The notes: generated by a model not told the origin, from the letters alone. Numbered from the stretch's first letter, positions 44,416-54,766 are shown. The stretch is DNA of 64,000 nt from Clostridium sp. 1001271B_151109_B4 (GCF_015670405.1 NZ_JADPBQ010000012.1:1-64000), one strand, 5' to 3'. A program made the numbers and translations.

Positions 44416-44431
44416 GTAGGAGGCGAATAAA

Positions 44432-46549
44432 GTGCTATATGTGGTAAAAAGAGATGGCAGAGAAGTTAAATTTAATACTGATAAAATTGGTAATGCAATA
44501 AAAAAAGCAAGTGATGAAGTTGGGGAACAATTAAGAGAAAGTGAAGTTCTAGTTTGCATTCAAAGGGTTATTCAGTATATAGAAGAGTCTAAAAAGAAAA
44601 AAGTATCAGTAGAAGAAGTACAAAACCTAGTAGAGAAAGCATTAATTGATAGTGGACATATAAATATACAAAGAGCATATTCTTCTTATAGGAGAGAGCG
44701 AACTAGAGTTAGGGATATTAAATCAGATTTGATGAAATCTATTAAAAATATAGGTATTGAAACAGATAGGGATAATGCGAATGTTGGGAATAATTTCAGC
44801 TCGAAATTATTAAGAATAGCTTCTGAATCTAATAAGTGGCATAATCTTTATAATATGCCTAAATATCTGGCAAAGGCTCATGAAGTTGGAGAGGTTTATT
44901 TCCATGATCTTGATTCGTATAATTTAACAACCAATTGTTTGCATATCCCTACAGGAGAGATATTAAGCAAAGGATTTAATACTGGATACGGAACTATAAA
45001 CCCTCCTAAGCGTATAGAGTCTGCAGCAGAATTGTCTTGTATATTATTGCAATCAACTCAAAATGATATGTTTGGGGGACAGTCTCATCCAGATTTTGAT
45101 AATGATATGGCTCAATTTGTTGAGCCAACAAGAGAAGAAATAAGAAAAGAATTAATACAATATGGAATTAAAGAAGAAGAATTTGAGAATTTAGTAGAGG
45201 AAAAATTGAAATATAGAATTCATCAGGCTATGCAAGGTGTTGTATATAATTTAAATACTATGCATTCACGTGCAGGATCTCAGGTTCCATTTTCTTCTAT
45301 AAATTTAGGAATACCAAATTCTAAAGATGCTGCATTAGTTTGTGAAATCTTTTTAAAAGAATATGAAAAGGGATTGGGAAAAGGAGAGCAACCGATATTT
45401 CCTAATATAATATTTAGAGTTAAAGAAGGTATTAATAGAGAGCCAAATGATCCATATTACTATTTATTTAAAATTGCTTGTGAGGTTGCATCAAGAAGAA
45501 TGAATCCAACATTTATGAATATAGATGCTGATTTTAATAAAGAATATTATGATAAGGGATATATTCCAGCAACTATGGGTTGCCGTACTTATTTGATGAA
45601 AAATATTAATGGTGAGCCGGGTTGCAAAGGGAGAGGTAACATAGCTCCAATAACCATTAATTTACCTAGAATAGGGATAGAAGCAAATAAGAATGTTGAC
45701 AAATTTTTTGAAATATTACAAGAAAGATTGGTTTTAGCAAAGGAAGCATTGCTTCATAGATATAGCATTTTAAAGCAATTAAGAGTTAAAGATTTGCCAT
45801 TTGTTGCAGGTCAGGGATTAATGAAAGGTTCGGAAGGGTTGTCACAAGATGATTCTATTGAACCAATTCTTAAACAAGGGACATGGGCTATAGGATTTAT
45901 AGGCCTTGCTGAAACTTTAACTGCTTTAATTGGATGTCACCATGGAGAATCTAAAGAATCTAGAAAGTTAGGGTTAGAAATAATTGAGTTTATTAGAAAG
46001 TATACAGATAAATTAATTGAAGAGACACATCTTAATTGGAGTTGTTATGCAACACCAGCTGAAGGGTTATCAGGAAAGTTTATAAAGCAGGATAAAAAAG
46101 TATATGGAATAATAAAAGGAGTAACAGATAAAGATTACTACACAAATAGTTTTCATATTCCTGTAAGTTATAACATATCAATAAAAGAAAAAATAGATAT
46201 TGAGGCTCCATATCACAAGCTTTGTAATGCAGGCCATATTTCTTATATTGAAGTAGATGACTCTCCATCACCTGAGGTAATTATGGATATAATAAAATAT
46301 GCCTACACAAATACTAATATAAGTTATATAGGAATTAATTTCCATATTAGATATTGTAAAGAATGTGGAACAAGTATTGAAAGCAATTTAAGTAAATGTC
46401 CAAAATGCAATAGTAGAAATATTCAAGGGGTATCAAGAGTTACAGGGTATTTGAGTTTAGATGAAAGGTTTGGACCTGGAAAGTATGAGGAAAGATTAGA
46501 TAGGAGATCACATACAGGAAGATATAAAAATAACTATGATGTAATGTGA
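44432..46549 (+). CDS. nrdD: Anaerobic (class III) ribonucleoside-triphosphate reductase
   Basis: 705 residues. N-terminal ATP-cone (about 1-90, VVKRDGREVKFNTDKI). Catalytic cysteine region NLTTNCLHIPTG. C-terminal zinc site Cys642, 645, 656 and 659, then the glycyl radical loop RVTGYLS with Gly672. Makes deoxynucleotides without oxygen after activation by NrdG. The start is GTG 44432, 8 nt after AGGAGG. A NrdR box precedes it. The activase gene nrdG lies 4 kb downstream, separated by two unrelated metabolic genes. Confidence 0.96.
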   Translation: MLYVVKRDGREVKFNTDKIGNAIKKASDEVGEQLRESEVLVCIQRVIQYIEESKKKKVSVEEVQNLVEKALIDSGHINIQRAYSSYRRERTRVRDIKSDLMKSIKNIGIETDRDNANVGNNFSSKLLRIASESNKWHNLYNMPKYLAKAHEVGEVYFHDLDSYNLTTNCLHIPTGEILSKGFNTGYGTINPPKRIESAAELSCILLQSTQNDMFGGQSHPDFDNDMAQFVEPTREEIRKELIQYGIKEEEFENLVEEKLKYRIHQAMQGVVYNLNTMHSRAGSQVPFSSINLGIPNSKDAALVCEIFLKEYEKGLGKGEQPIFPNIIFRVKEGINREPNDPYYYLFKIACEVASRRMNPTFMNIDADFNKEYYDKGYIPATMGCRTYLMKNINGEPGCKGRGNIAPITINLPRIGIEANKNVDKFFEILQERLVLAKEALLHRYSILKQLRVKDLPFVAGQGLMKGSEGLSQDDSIEPILKQGTWAIGFIGLAETLTALIGCHHGESKESRKLGLEIIEFIRKYTDKLIEETHLNWSCYATPAEGLSGKFIKQDKKVYGIIKGVTDKDYYTNSFHIPVSYNISIKEKIDIEAPYHKLCNAGHISYIEVDDSPSPEVIMDIIKYAYTNTNISYIGINFHIRYCKECGTSIESNLSKCPKCNSRNIQGVSRVTGYLSLDERFGPGKYEERLDRRSHTGRYKNNYDVM

Positions 46550-46614
46550 TTTAGTTTATGGCTAGCCATTATAATACTTCTATCTATGGAGAGATAACAA
46601 CTGACGTTTCCTAG

Positions 46615-46669
46615 ATAACGAATTCTAACCTTAATGCGGAGTTAAAACTAAATATTAAGCTAAGAATTC
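46615..46669 (-). repeat. Inverted flank element, copy A
   Basis: Minus strand: GAATTCTTAGCTTAA, 30 nt, AATTCGTTAT. The same two blocks with the same 30-nt spacing occur on the plus strand at 50432-50486. The element is itself an imperfect hairpin (CGAATTCT/AGAATTCG). Confidence 0.75.
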
Positions 46670-46676
46670 GCTTTAT

Positions 46677-46728
46677 AAATGCCTTTAAGGATACTATTAA
46701 TATAGTAGTAACCTTAGAGGCATTTAAC
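46677..46728 (+). other. Long hairpin after nrdD
   Basis: AAATGCCT pairs with AGGCATTT, TAAGG with CCTTA and ACTAT with ATAGT. No T run follows, so it may be a processing or stability hairpin. Rest of the 46550-46944 gap: no convincing ORF; a 18-codon frame at 46558 lacks a ribosome site. Confidence 0.5.
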
Positions 46729-46848
46729 ATAAAATGAAAGAAAATATAAAATAATTGCAAAAATTAAAACTTCGATCATTAAAAAAGTAAAAATAGTCTT
46801 TCAAAATGAATTTTAAAATATAAAACTTGCAATTTTTAGAAAAAGATA

Positions 46849-46877
46849 TTGTGGAAAAATTTTGGATATGATAAAAT
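46849..46877 (+). promoter_or_regulatory. Promoter of the citrate-synthase-like gene
   Basis: TTGTGG (46849-46854), 17 nt, TAAAAT (46872-46877). The leader contains GGGGG (46907-46911) and CCCCT (46916-46920) ahead of the AGGGGG ribosome site (46962-46967). Confidence 0.5.
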
Positions 46878-46974
46878 GGTAAAATAAAGATTTAGTTGTA
46901 ATAATTGGGGGAAGACCCCTATTTTTTATATACAGCTATATCTAATGATATATAAATTAAAAGGGGGCAAAAAA

Positions 46975-48147
46975 ATGTCTATTAGATGTGGTAATGATAA
47001 TAGGGAAATCTATATAGTAGATACTACTCTTAGAGATGGAGAACAAACAGCTGGGGTTGTTTTTGCAAATGAAGAGAAGGTAATCATTGCAGAGATGCTA
47101 AGTGATCTTGGGGTAGATCAATTAGAAGTCGGAATTCCTACAATGGGTGGAGATGAAAAAAAGGCAATTAAGCAAATTGTTAAAAGAAATAATAATAGAA
47201 AAAGTATAATGGCATGGAATAGAGCTGTTATATCAGATATTGAACAATCTATAGATTGTGGAGTAGATGCAGTTGCAATTTCAGTATCTGTTTCTGATAT
47301 TCATATTAAGCATAAGCTTAGAACTTCAAGAGAATGGGTATTGGAAAATATGATAAAATCAGTTGAATTTGCTAAAAAGAATGGCTTATATGTATCTGTA
47401 AATGGGGAAGATGCATCTAGGGCAGATAAAGAGTTTTTAGTCACATTTATCGAAGAAGCTAAAAAAGCAGGTGCTGATAGATTTAGATATTGTGATACTG
47501 TTGGAATAAGAGAGCCATTTTCTTTAAGAGCAGATATTGAAGAATTATATAAGAAAACAAATTTTGATATAGAAATGCATACTCATAATGACTTTGGAAT
47601 GGCAACAGCTAATGCAATTGCAGGAATTTTAGGTGGAGCAAATCATGTTGGAGTAACTGTTAATGGGCTTGGAGAAAGAGCAGGAAATGCTGCTCTAGAA
47701 GAAGTTTTAATGGCATTAGAGTATGTTTATGGAGATACAGTTGATGTAGATACAAAGATGTTTAGAGAAGTATCTCAGTATGTTGCCCAAGCTTCAGGAA
47801 GGATTTTACCTTCATGGAAGGCGATTGTTGGTGATAATATGTTTGCTCATGAATCAGGAATTCATGCAGATGGTGCAATAAAAGATCCAAAAAACTATGA
47901 AGCATTTGATCCAGATGTAGTTGGTTTACAAAGACAAATCGTTATAGGAAAGCATTCTGGAAAAGCTGGTATAATTAATAAATTTAAAGAGTACAATATT
48001 GAATTAAATGATGAAGAAGCACAAGGTGTATTAGAAATGGTAAGAGCTGCTTCTGTTAGATTAAAGAGAACCTTATTTGATAAGGAATTAGTTAAACTTT
48101 ATAAAGAATATAAACAATTAAATAAAGAAAAAAATAAGGAGAATTAA
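46975..48147 (+). CDS. Homocitrate synthase / Re-citrate synthase family enzyme
   Basis: 390 residues of the LeuA/NifV DRE-TIM group: [16 protein letters not shown] (metal Asp and DRE motif), [14 protein letters not shown] (HxH metal ligands), [19 protein letters not shown], and [14 protein letters not shown] in the C-terminal part. Members condense acetyl-CoA with a 2-oxoacid. An aconitase-like gene follows 2 nt later, so citrate (Re-type citrate synthase of anaerobes) or homocitrate is the likely product. No nif genes are visible. ATG 46975 has AAGGGGG. It is embedded between nrdD and nrdG. Confidence 0.85.
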   Translation: MSIRCGNDNREIYIVDTTLRDGEQTAGVVFANEEKVIIAEMLSDLGVDQLEVGIPTMGGDEKKAIKQIVKRNNNRKSIMAWNRAVISDIEQSIDCGVDAVAISVSVSDIHIKHKLRTSREWVLENMIKSVEFAKKNGLYVSVNGEDASRADKEFLVTFIEEAKKAGADRFRYCDTVGIREPFSLRADIEELYKKTNFDIEMHTHNDFGMATANAIAGILGGANHVGVTVNGLGERAGNAALEEVLMALEYVYGDTVDVDTKMFREVSQYVAQASGRILPSWKAIVGDNMFAHESGIHADGAIKDPKNYEAFDPDVVGLQRQIVIGKHSGKAGIINKFKEYNIELNDEEAQGVLEMVRAASVRLKRTLFDKELVKLYKEYKQLNKEKNKEN

Positions 48148-48149
48148 AG

Positions 48150-50441
48150 ATGATAAAATTATTTTCAAATGGAGTTTACCTTATTAATAATAGGGAGATT
48201 GTAGAAGATTGTAACGAAGTTAATTCAATATTGGCAAATAAACTTGGAAATAATTATCCAAGCAAGGAAAATGCTAAAAAAAATACTATTGCTTATAATA
48301 TTTTAAAAGAACATAATACATCAGAAAATATGGACAAACTAAAAATAAAATTTGATAAATTAGCATCTCATGATATTACATTTGTAGGAATAATTCAGAC
48401 AGCAAGAGCATCAGGATTAGAAAAGTTTCCAGTACCATATGCTTTAACTAATTGTCATAATAGTTTATGCGCAGTTGGGGGAACAATAAATGAAGATGAT
48501 CACATGTTTGGACTTTCATGTGCAAAAAAATATGGTGGAATATATGTACCACCTCATCAAGCTGTAATACATCAATTTGCAAGAGAAATGTTAGCAGGCT
48601 GTGGAAAAATGATTTTAGGGTCTGATAGTCATACTCGTTATGGAGCATTAGGAACTATGGCTATTGGAGAAGGTGGCCCTGAAATAGTTAAACAATTATT
48701 ATGTAAAACCTATGATATTAATAGACCTGATGTAGTAGGAGTATACTTAACTGGTTCACCACAAAAAGGTGTGGGACCACAAGATATTGCTTTAGCTATA
48801 ATTGGAGCTGTTTTTACAAATGGATATGTTAATAATAAAGTAATGGAGTTTATTGGTGATGGAGTTGCTAATTTAAGTGCTGACTTTAGAATTGGTGTTG
48901 ATGTTATGACTACAGAAACAACATGTTTATCATCTATTTGGAAAACTGATAATAAAATAAAAGAATTCTATGATATTCATGGAAGAGTAGATGAGTATAA
49001 AGAATTAAATCCTGGAGCTGTAGCATACTATGATGGAATGATTTATGTTGACTTATCTAAGGTTAAACCAATGATAGCTATGCCATTCCATCCAAGTAAT
49101 GTTTATAGCATAGAAGAACTAAATGCAAATCTTAATGATATATTAGCTGAAGTTGAAAAGAAGGCTGGAATTAGCTTAGATAATAAAATTAGATTTACAT
49201 TAAGAGATAAAATTCATAATGGCAAGCTTTATGTAGAACAAGGAGTAATTGCAGGTTGTGCAGGTGGAAGCTTTGAAAATATATGTGATGCAGCAGATAT
49301 TTTAAAAGGTACTTCAATTGGTAGTGATGAATTTTCATTAAGTGTTTATCCAGCATCTCAACCAGTATTTATGGAACTTGTTAAGAATGGTAGAATTGCA
49401 GATATTATGGCTACAGGTGCTACTGTTCGTACTGCATTTTGTGGACCATGCTTTGGAGCAGGAGATGTTCCTGCAAATAATGGATTAAGTATACGTCATT
49501 CAACTAGAAACTTCCCTAATAGAGAAGGATCAAAGATAACTAATGGACAAATTGCATCAGTTGCATTAATGGATGCTAGATCTATTGCAGCAACAGCAGC
49601 TAATAAGGGATATTTAACAGCTGCAACTGATATAGATGTTAATTTTACAAAACCAAAATATTATTTTGATAAGTCTATATATGAAAATCGTGTTTATGAT
49701 GGAGTTGGAAAAGCTGATCCATCAGTAGAAATTAAATTTGGACCTAATATAGTAGATTGGCCTAAAATGTCAGCTTTAACTGATAACTTATTACTAAAAG
49801 TAGTTTCTGTTATTCATGATCCAGTTACTACAACTGATGAACTTATTCCATCAGGGGAAACTTCATCATATCGTTCTAATCCATTAGGTTTAGCTGAATT
49901 TACTTTATCACGTAAGGACCCAGCATACGTTGGTAGAGCTAAGGAAATCCAAAAAGCTGAAAAGGCAAGACTAGTTAATGAGTCTCCTATTGATGTAGTA
50001 AGTGAATTGGGTGATATATTTAGTACAATTAAAGAAGTGTTTACTGATGTTAATAATGAAAACACAGGAATAGGAAGTACTATTTATGCAGTTAAGCCAG
50101 GTGATGGGTCAGCACGTGAACAAGCAGCATCTTGCCAAAAAGTCCTTGGTGGATGGGCTAATATAGCTCATGAATATGCTACAAAGAGATACCGTTCTAA
50201 TTTAATAAATTGGGGTATGCTCCCTTTTGTTCTTAAAGAAGATTTATGCTTTAATAATGGTGATTATCTATTTGTACCTAATATAGTAGAAGCAATTAAA
50301 GAAAAGAAAGATAGTATAAAAGGCTATGTAGTCAATAATTCAATGAAGGAATTGGAATTAAAACTAGGGGAACTTACTGATGATGAACGTGAAATTATAT
50401 TAAAAGGATGCTTGATTAACTATTATAAACTGAATTCTTAG
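48150..50441 (+). CDS. Aconitase-family hydratase
   Basis: 763 residues. Fe-S ligands: Cys in [18 protein letters not shown] and the CGPC motif in [38 protein letters not shown] is the aconitase substrate loop. The C-terminal swivel includes [20 protein letters not shown] with catalytic SAREQ. Together with the preceding gene it probably makes isocitrate for glutamate synthesis; no isocitrate dehydrogenase is in the window. ATG 48150 has AAGGAG. The stop codon lies within repeat element B. Confidence 0.88.
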   Translation: MIKLFSNGVYLINNREIVEDCNEVNSILANKLGNNYPSKENAKKNTIAYNILKEHNTSENMDKLKIKFDKLASHDITFVGIIQTARASGLEKFPVPYALTNCHNSLCAVGGTINEDDHMFGLSCAKKYGGIYVPPHQAVIHQFAREMLAGCGKMILGSDSHTRYGALGTMAIGEGGPEIVKQLLCKTYDINRPDVVGVYLTGSPQKGVGPQDIALAIIGAVFTNGYVNNKVMEFIGDGVANLSADFRIGVDVMTTETTCLSSIWKTDNKIKEFYDIHGRVDEYKELNPGAVAYYDGMIYVDLSKVKPMIAMPFHPSNVYSIEELNANLNDILAEVEKKAGISLDNKIRFTLRDKIHNGKLYVEQGVIAGCAGGSFENICDAADILKGTSIGSDEFSLSVYPASQPVFMELVKNGRIADIMATGATVRTAFCGPCFGAGDVPANNGLSIRHSTRNFPNREGSKITNGQIASVALMDARSIAATAANKGYLTAATDIDVNFTKPKYYFDKSIYENRVYDGVGKADPSVEIKFGPNIVDWPKMSALTDNLLLKVVSVIHDPVTTTDELIPSGETSSYRSNPLGLAEFTLSRKDPAYVGRAKEIQKAEKARLVNESPIDVVSELGDIFSTIKEVFTDVNNENTGIGSTIYAVKPGDGSAREQAASCQKVLGGWANIAHEYATKRYRSNLINWGMLPFVLKEDLCFNNGDYLFVPNIVEAIKEKKDSIKGYVVNNSMKELELKLGELTDDEREIILKGCLINYYKLNS

Positions 50442-50486
50442 CTTAAAATGGAGATTTAGCTATAGCTTAAGATCAAAATTCGTTAT
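50432..50486 (+). repeat. Inverted flank element, copy B
   Basis: GAATTCTTAGCTTAA (50432-50446), 30 nt, AATTCGTTAT (50477-50486). Overlaps the last codons of the aconitase-like gene. The rest of the gap to nrdG has a partial inverted repeat GTGTCCG/ACACGGC and a short AAGCATAAAGCATAAAG direct repeat. Confidence 0.75.
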
Positions 50487-50598
50487 GGAGGAGCGTGTCC
50501 GTTGTTAGCTTCAACTGAATAGGAGGGAGTGTTACACGGCTAGCTATCAGATAAAGCATAAAGCATAAAGTATAATGCCTTTGGAGGTTTAGTTAAAA

Positions 50599-51105
50599 AT
50601 GAATAAAACTGTGAGACTTGCAGGAATAGCTTATGAAAGTTTAGTAAATGGGCCTGGTATGAGAAGGGTGTTTTTTGCACAAGGTTGTAAGCATAAGTGT
50701 GAGGGCTGCTTTAATCCAGAAACACATAGTTTTGATGGTGGAGAAATTATGAATATGGATAAATTAATAAAGGATGTTTTAGATAATCCTATGTTAAAAG
50801 GAGTAACATTCAGTGGAGGTGATCCAATAGAGCAGGCCCACAGTTTTGCTTATATGGCAAAGGCTTTTAGAAGTAAAAATTTAAGTATATGGTGCTATAC
50901 AGGATATACATTTGAAGAACTTTTAGAACTAATGAATAGTAATGATGGTATAAATGAGCTTTTAAATAATATAGATGTATTAATTGATGGCAAATTTGAG
51001 TTAATGAATAGAAATGAGGAATTGAAGTTTAAAGGCTCAACTAACCAACGTATAATTGATGTAAAGAATAGTTTAAGTTCAGGTAATGTAATAGTTATAG
51101 GATAA
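50599..51105 (+). CDS. nrdG: Anaerobic ribonucleotide reductase activating enzyme
   Basis: 168 residues, radical SAM. CKHKCEGC is the CxxxCxxC cluster motif; GVTFSGGDPIEQA and IWCYTGYTFEEL are NrdG blocks. It forms the glycyl radical on NrdD. ATG 50599 follows GGAGG with 11-nt spacing. Normally adjacent to nrdD; here 4 kb away behind the citrate pair. Confidence 0.95.
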   Translation: MNKTVRLAGIAYESLVNGPGMRRVFFAQGCKHKCEGCFNPETHSFDGGEIMNMDKLIKDVLDNPMLKGVTFSGGDPIEQAHSFAYMAKAFRSKNLSIWCYTGYTFEELLELMNSNDGINELLNNIDVLIDGKFELMNRNEELKFKGSTNQRIIDVKNSLSSGNVIVIG

Positions 51106-51161
51106 AATTTTTAAGGATACTAACTGTATAATAGATTTATTAAATAGAATTTATCAGTTAA

Positions 51162-51189
51162 AAAAAAAAGCGCATAAGCGCTTTTTTTT
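51162..51189 (+). terminator. Terminator after nrdG
   Basis: AGCGC, loop ATAA, GCGCT with flanking A and T runs. Confidence 0.92.
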
Positions 51190-51282
51190 AATAATGGGGG
51201 GATGGGAACCTGTATATTACAGGTTTTATATTTACATTATAATTATGTACAGTTATTAGAAGTTCTATACACATTTTTAAAA

Positions 51283-51321
51283 AAAATTTAAAAAAGCTAC
51301 TGCATTAAAAATGCAGTAGCT
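51283..51321 (-). terminator. Terminator after asnS
   Basis: Minus strand AGCTACTGCATT, short loop, AATGCAGTAGCT, then T run. Confidence 0.92.
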
Positions 51322-51332
51322 CTCTAAATATA

Positions 51333-52727
51333 TTAGAAATCAGATTGCCCAGTAGTTCTTGGGAATGGAATAACGTCTCTGATATTTGCCATACCAGTAA
51401 TGTACATTATTAATCTTTCGAATCCTAGGCCAAATCCAGCATGCTTAGTTTCTCCGTATTTTCTAAGCTCTAAATACCACCAGTAATCCTCTTCTTTAAG
51501 ACCTAATTCAGCCATTCTAGCTTTTAAAACATCAAGTCTTTCTTCTCTTTGGCTACCACCGATGATTTCACCTATTCCAGGAACTAAACAGTCAGTTGCT
51601 GCAACAGTTTTTCCATCATCATTAAGTCTCATGTAGAATGCTTTAATGTCTTTTGGATAGTCAGTAACGAATACTGGTTTCTTAAATATTTCTTCAGTTA
51701 AATATCTTTCATGTTCAGTTTGAAGGTCGATTCCCCATTCAACTGGATATTCGAATGTTTTACCACAGCTCTTTAACATTTCAACGGCTTCAGTATAAGT
51801 TACTTTTCCAAAGTCAGAAGTTACTATATGATTTAATTTATCTAATAATCCTTTTTCAACAAATTGGTTGAAGAATGCCATTTCTTCAGGACATTCATCC
51901 ATAACGTATTTAATTACGTATTTTAACATTGCTTCAGCTAATTCCATATCATCTTGTAAATCAGCAAATGCTATTTCAGGTTCAACCATCCAGAACTCAG
52001 CAGCATGTCTAGCTGTATTTGAATTTTCAGCTCTAAAAGTTGGACCAAAAGTATAAACATTTCTAAATGCTAGAGCAAAAGTTTCAGCATTTAATTGTCC
52101 TGAAACTGTAAGGTTAGTTTCCTTACCAAAGAAGTCTTCTTTGTAATCAACTTTTCCGTCTTCAGTTCTTGGAACATTGTCAAAGTCTAAAGTAGTAACT
52201 TTAAACATTTCACCTGCACCTTCACAGTCACTTCCAGTTAAGATTGGTGTGTTTGTATATACAAATCCTTGATCTTGGAAGAATTTGTGGATAGCATAAG
52301 CTGCTACAGAACGAACTCTAAATACTGCAGAGAAAGCATTACTTCTTGGTCTTAAGTGTGCAATAGTTCTTAAGTATTCAAAAGTATGTCTTTTCTTTTG
52401 TAATGGATAGTCAGAGTCTGACATTCCTTCAATTACAACTTCTTTTGCTTGAATTTCAAATGGTTGTTTAGCCTCTGGAGTTTCAACTAATGTACCAATA
52501 ACTTTAATTGATGAACTTATTGGTAACTTTGAAATGTCTTTAAAGTTTTCTAATTTGTTATCAAAAACAACTTGAATATTTTTAAAGAAAGATCCGTCAT
52601 TTACTTCGATAAATCCAAAAGCATTAGATGCTCTAAGAGTTCTTATCCAACCTGAAATTGTTACTTCTTTAGATAAGTATTCTGATGTGTTTCTATAAAG
52701 TGATTTTACTAAAACTACTTTTTCCAT
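51333..52727 (-). CDS. asnS: Asparaginyl-tRNA synthetase
   Basis: 464 residues, class IIb. OB-fold anticodon domain at about 15-105 ([25 protein letters not shown]). Catalytic core has motif 2 [21 protein letters not shown] and motif 3 [27 protein letters not shown]. The AsnRS-specific [16 protein letters not shown] is present. ATG 52727 follows AGGAGG on the minus strand. Controlled by an Asn T-box. Confidence 0.97.
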   Translation of the reverse strand: MEKVVLVKSLYRNTSEYLSKEVTISGWIRTLRASNAFGFIEVNDGSFFKNIQVVFDNKLENFKDISKLPISSSIKVIGTLVETPEAKQPFEIQAKEVVIEGMSDSDYPLQKKRHTFEYLRTIAHLRPRSNAFSAVFRVRSVAAYAIHKFFQDQGFVYTNTPILTGSDCEGAGEMFKVTTLDFDNVPRTEDGKVDYKEDFFGKETNLTVSGQLNAETFALAFRNVYTFGPTFRAENSNTARHAAEFWMVEPEIAFADLQDDMELAEAMLKYVIKYVMDECPEEMAFFNQFVEKGLLDKLNHIVTSDFGKVTYTEAVEMLKSCGKTFEYPVEWGIDLQTEHERYLTEEIFKKPVFVTDYPKDIKAFYMRLNDDGKTVAATDCLVPGIGEIIGGSQREERLDVLKARMAELGLKEEDYWWYLELRKYGETKHAGFGLGFERLIMYITGMANIRDVIPFPRTTGQSDF

Positions 52728-52779
52728 AATAACCTCCTGTTAATAAAATATTTATTATTTCAAAATTAAATAAAAGCAA

Positions 52780-53035
52780 TAAAAAAATCCCTTCATCCCC
52801 AAAATATATGGGACGAAAGGAATTACTTACGTGGTACCACCCAAATTGCCTAAAAAAGGCCACTTAGTAAATTAATAACGACATTTAGCCGTCTAAGCCT
52901 AATATTTAAGTAAATAAACTTACTTAAAGTTCAGTTAGAAACTCAGAGATGTTCTTCACTATTGATTTCGTATAAGGCTTACACCATCCCTTACTCGCTA
53001 AAACTACCTTCAAAAGTTACTCTTCTCATCATAGT
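52780..53035 (-). promoter_or_regulatory. T-box riboswitch, asparagine (AAC specifier)
   Basis: Minus strand: stem I from AAGAGTAAC; specifier AAC (52953-52951) in GAAG-AAC-AUC followed by TCTGAGTT; canonical T-box GGGTGGTACCACG (52842-52830); terminator CCTTTCGTCCC/GGGGATGAAGG with T run (52820-52780). A promoter TTGTAA-N17-TACAAA (53073-53045) fits upstream. Confidence 0.93.
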
Positions 53036-53138
53036 CAATAAAAGTTTGTAATTTTATTAATACGATTTTACAATACTTTGCTAACATTTGCAACTTAATT
53101 TCATAATATATATTTAAAGAATGTTTTTGGAGGAAATT

Positions 53139-53741
53139 ATGGCTAAAAAAGATTTCTTAGAACAAAAGTATTGTGAAATAAATAAACTAAAGAATTTATT
53201 GCAGACATATCCTAAGGAATATGCTGAGACTATTATTAAGGTTATGCAAAATGTTTTTGATGAGATAAGTGAATACTTAGATGAAGAGGCTAATAAGTTG
53301 AAAAAAATAGCAAAAATAGATATAGCAGAAAAAAATATAGATATATTAGAAAAAAAAATAGATGGATTGAATAAAAAAATAGAAAAAACTAAGGGTCAGT
53401 TATCAGAAAAGGAAAAATGCAAAAACGTGGGAAATAAAGCTAATAAAGAAGAAACAAAGGAAGATAAAAAGTCAGGAAAAAGGCAAGATTTTAGTAGTAG
53501 AGAAGAATTAAGATATTATACAATGGATGAAGTCGCTAAATTTGATGGGTGTGATGGTAGTTTAGCTTATGTTGTTATTGAAGGAACAGTATATGATGTG
53601 ACAGCAGTTAAAGAATGGAGAGATGGTAGGCATTATGGATTATATGCTGGAAGAGATTTAACAGAGTATTTTAATACTTGTCATAAAGATGAAAAAAACA
53701 TTTTGAATAAATTGAGGATTGTAGGAACTATTAAAAATTAG
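53139..53741 (+). CDS. Coiled-coil protein with C-terminal cytochrome b5-like domain
   Basis: 200 residues. Residues about 1-105 are helical and highly charged with coiled-coil heptads (IDILEKKIDGLNKKIEKTKGQL). Residues about 120-200 fit the cytochrome b5-like heme/steroid-binding fold: YYTMDEVAKFDGCDGSLAYVVIEGTVYDVTAVKEWRDGRHYGLYAGRDLTEYF. HY in GRHYG is at the first heme-ligand position and CHKDE near the second. Heme binding in an anaerobe is not certain. There is no membrane anchor. ATG 53139 follows GGAGGAAA. Confidence 0.85.
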   Translation: MAKKDFLEQKYCEINKLKNLLQTYPKEYAETIIKVMQNVFDEISEYLDEEANKLKKIAKIDIAEKNIDILEKKIDGLNKKIEKTKGQLSEKEKCKNVGNKANKEETKEDKKSGKRQDFSSREELRYYTMDEVAKFDGCDGSLAYVVIEGTVYDVTAVKEWRDGRHYGLYAGRDLTEYFNTCHKDEKNILNKLRIVGTIKN

Positions 53742-53871
53742 TAGTTAGTAGTTTTAGTAGTTAGTAGTTAAGGAATAAAGTCTGCGTAAGCAGACTTTAA
53801 AATATACTTTTTAGAAACTTATAAGGAGTTTAATCCTTAACTTCAAACCATTAACTACTAATTAAACTAAG
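53742..53871. repeat. Palindromic intergenic repeat, copy 5
   Basis: Minus strand: TTAATGG...AAGTTAAGGATT, hairpin AAACTCCTTATAAGTTT, CTAAAAAGTATATTTT, hairpin AAAGTCTGC/GCAGACTTTA, then TTAACTACTAACTA. The order and most bases match copy 4. Sits between convergent genes. Confidence 0.85.
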
Positions 53872-54570
53872 TTATTCTTTGCCAGTTTCGTATGAAGATG
53901 TAATTGAATTAGGAAAGTTTAGCATAGTGCAATCTTTCATAATTCTTTTATATTCATACTCTAAGTATTTAAATGTAACTTTAACTTCACCGTTATTATT
54001 AATTTCAATAAGAGCATAAGTTGGATTTGGTTTTCCTATTTTAGGTTTTCCAACACTTCCAACATTAATTAAAAGTTTATTATTATACTTTTTGGCAAAT
54101 GGAATATGAGTGTGTGCACAGACTAATACGTCACCTTCATATTGTGACATAATTTCTTTGGTCTTTTCATCATCTTCAAAAAGATAATCATTAATTGCGT
54201 TTGGACTACCATGAGTTAAAAGCATATTTACACCATTAAAAGTATATTTTAATGAGGTTGGAAGTGAGTCTAAATAGTATTTATTAGCAATTCTAACTTC
54301 TTCACAAGCCCAAGGTAGTGCAAATGAATTTATCGATGTATTTCTAATATAGGTAAAATCCCCATCTACGACAGAAGCATCATAGTTTCCTTTTACACAA
54401 GGTATTTCTCTTCTTTTTATTAGTGCTACAACTTCATTAGGATGAGGACCGTATCCAACTAAGTCTCCTAAGCATATTATTTTATCAACGTTTTGTTCAT
54501 CAATATCTTCAAGTGTTTTCATTAGTGCATATATGTTTCCATGGATATCTGACATAACTGCTATTTTCAT
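53872..54570 (-). CDS. Calcineurin-like metallophosphoesterase
   Basis: 232 residues. Metal motifs DIHGN (9-13), GDLVGYG, GNYDASV, THGSP and AHTHIPF are complete. The YfcE/MJ0936-like single-domain type hydrolyses phosphodiesters; the substrate is unknown. ATG 54570 has GGAGG at 8-nt spacing; an upstream in-frame GTG overlaps that site. Single gene. Confidence 0.92.
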   Translation of the reverse strand: MKIAVMSDIHGNIYALMKTLEDIDEQNVDKIICLGDLVGYGPHPNEVVALIKRREIPCVKGNYDASVVDGDFTYIRNTSINSFALPWACEEVRIANKYYLDSLPTSLKYTFNGVNMLLTHGSPNAINDYLFEDDEKTKEIMSQYEGDVLVCAHTHIPFAKKYNNKLLINVGSVGKPKIGKPNPTYALIEINNNGEVKVTFKYLEYEYKRIMKDCTMLNFPNSITSSYETGKE

Positions 54571-54766
54571 TTTGTTATCCTCCACCTTTTAAATTGAAAC
54601 CCTAAATTTCTATGACTCTATTAAAATTAAGGTAGTTATTATAAAATAATTATATCACTATAAAGAAAAAAAATACGATAAAAGTTATAAATAATATTAT
54701 GGATAATATAAAAAATTTAAGTTATGATAAAAATAAGAAAATAAAGGTACAGTATGGAGGTAAAAC

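Noticed and set aside
46558-46614. 18-codon frame (MASHYNTSIYGEITTDVS) after nrdD
   Set aside because: No ribosome site, very short and no recognisable relative; may be a relic but not supportable.
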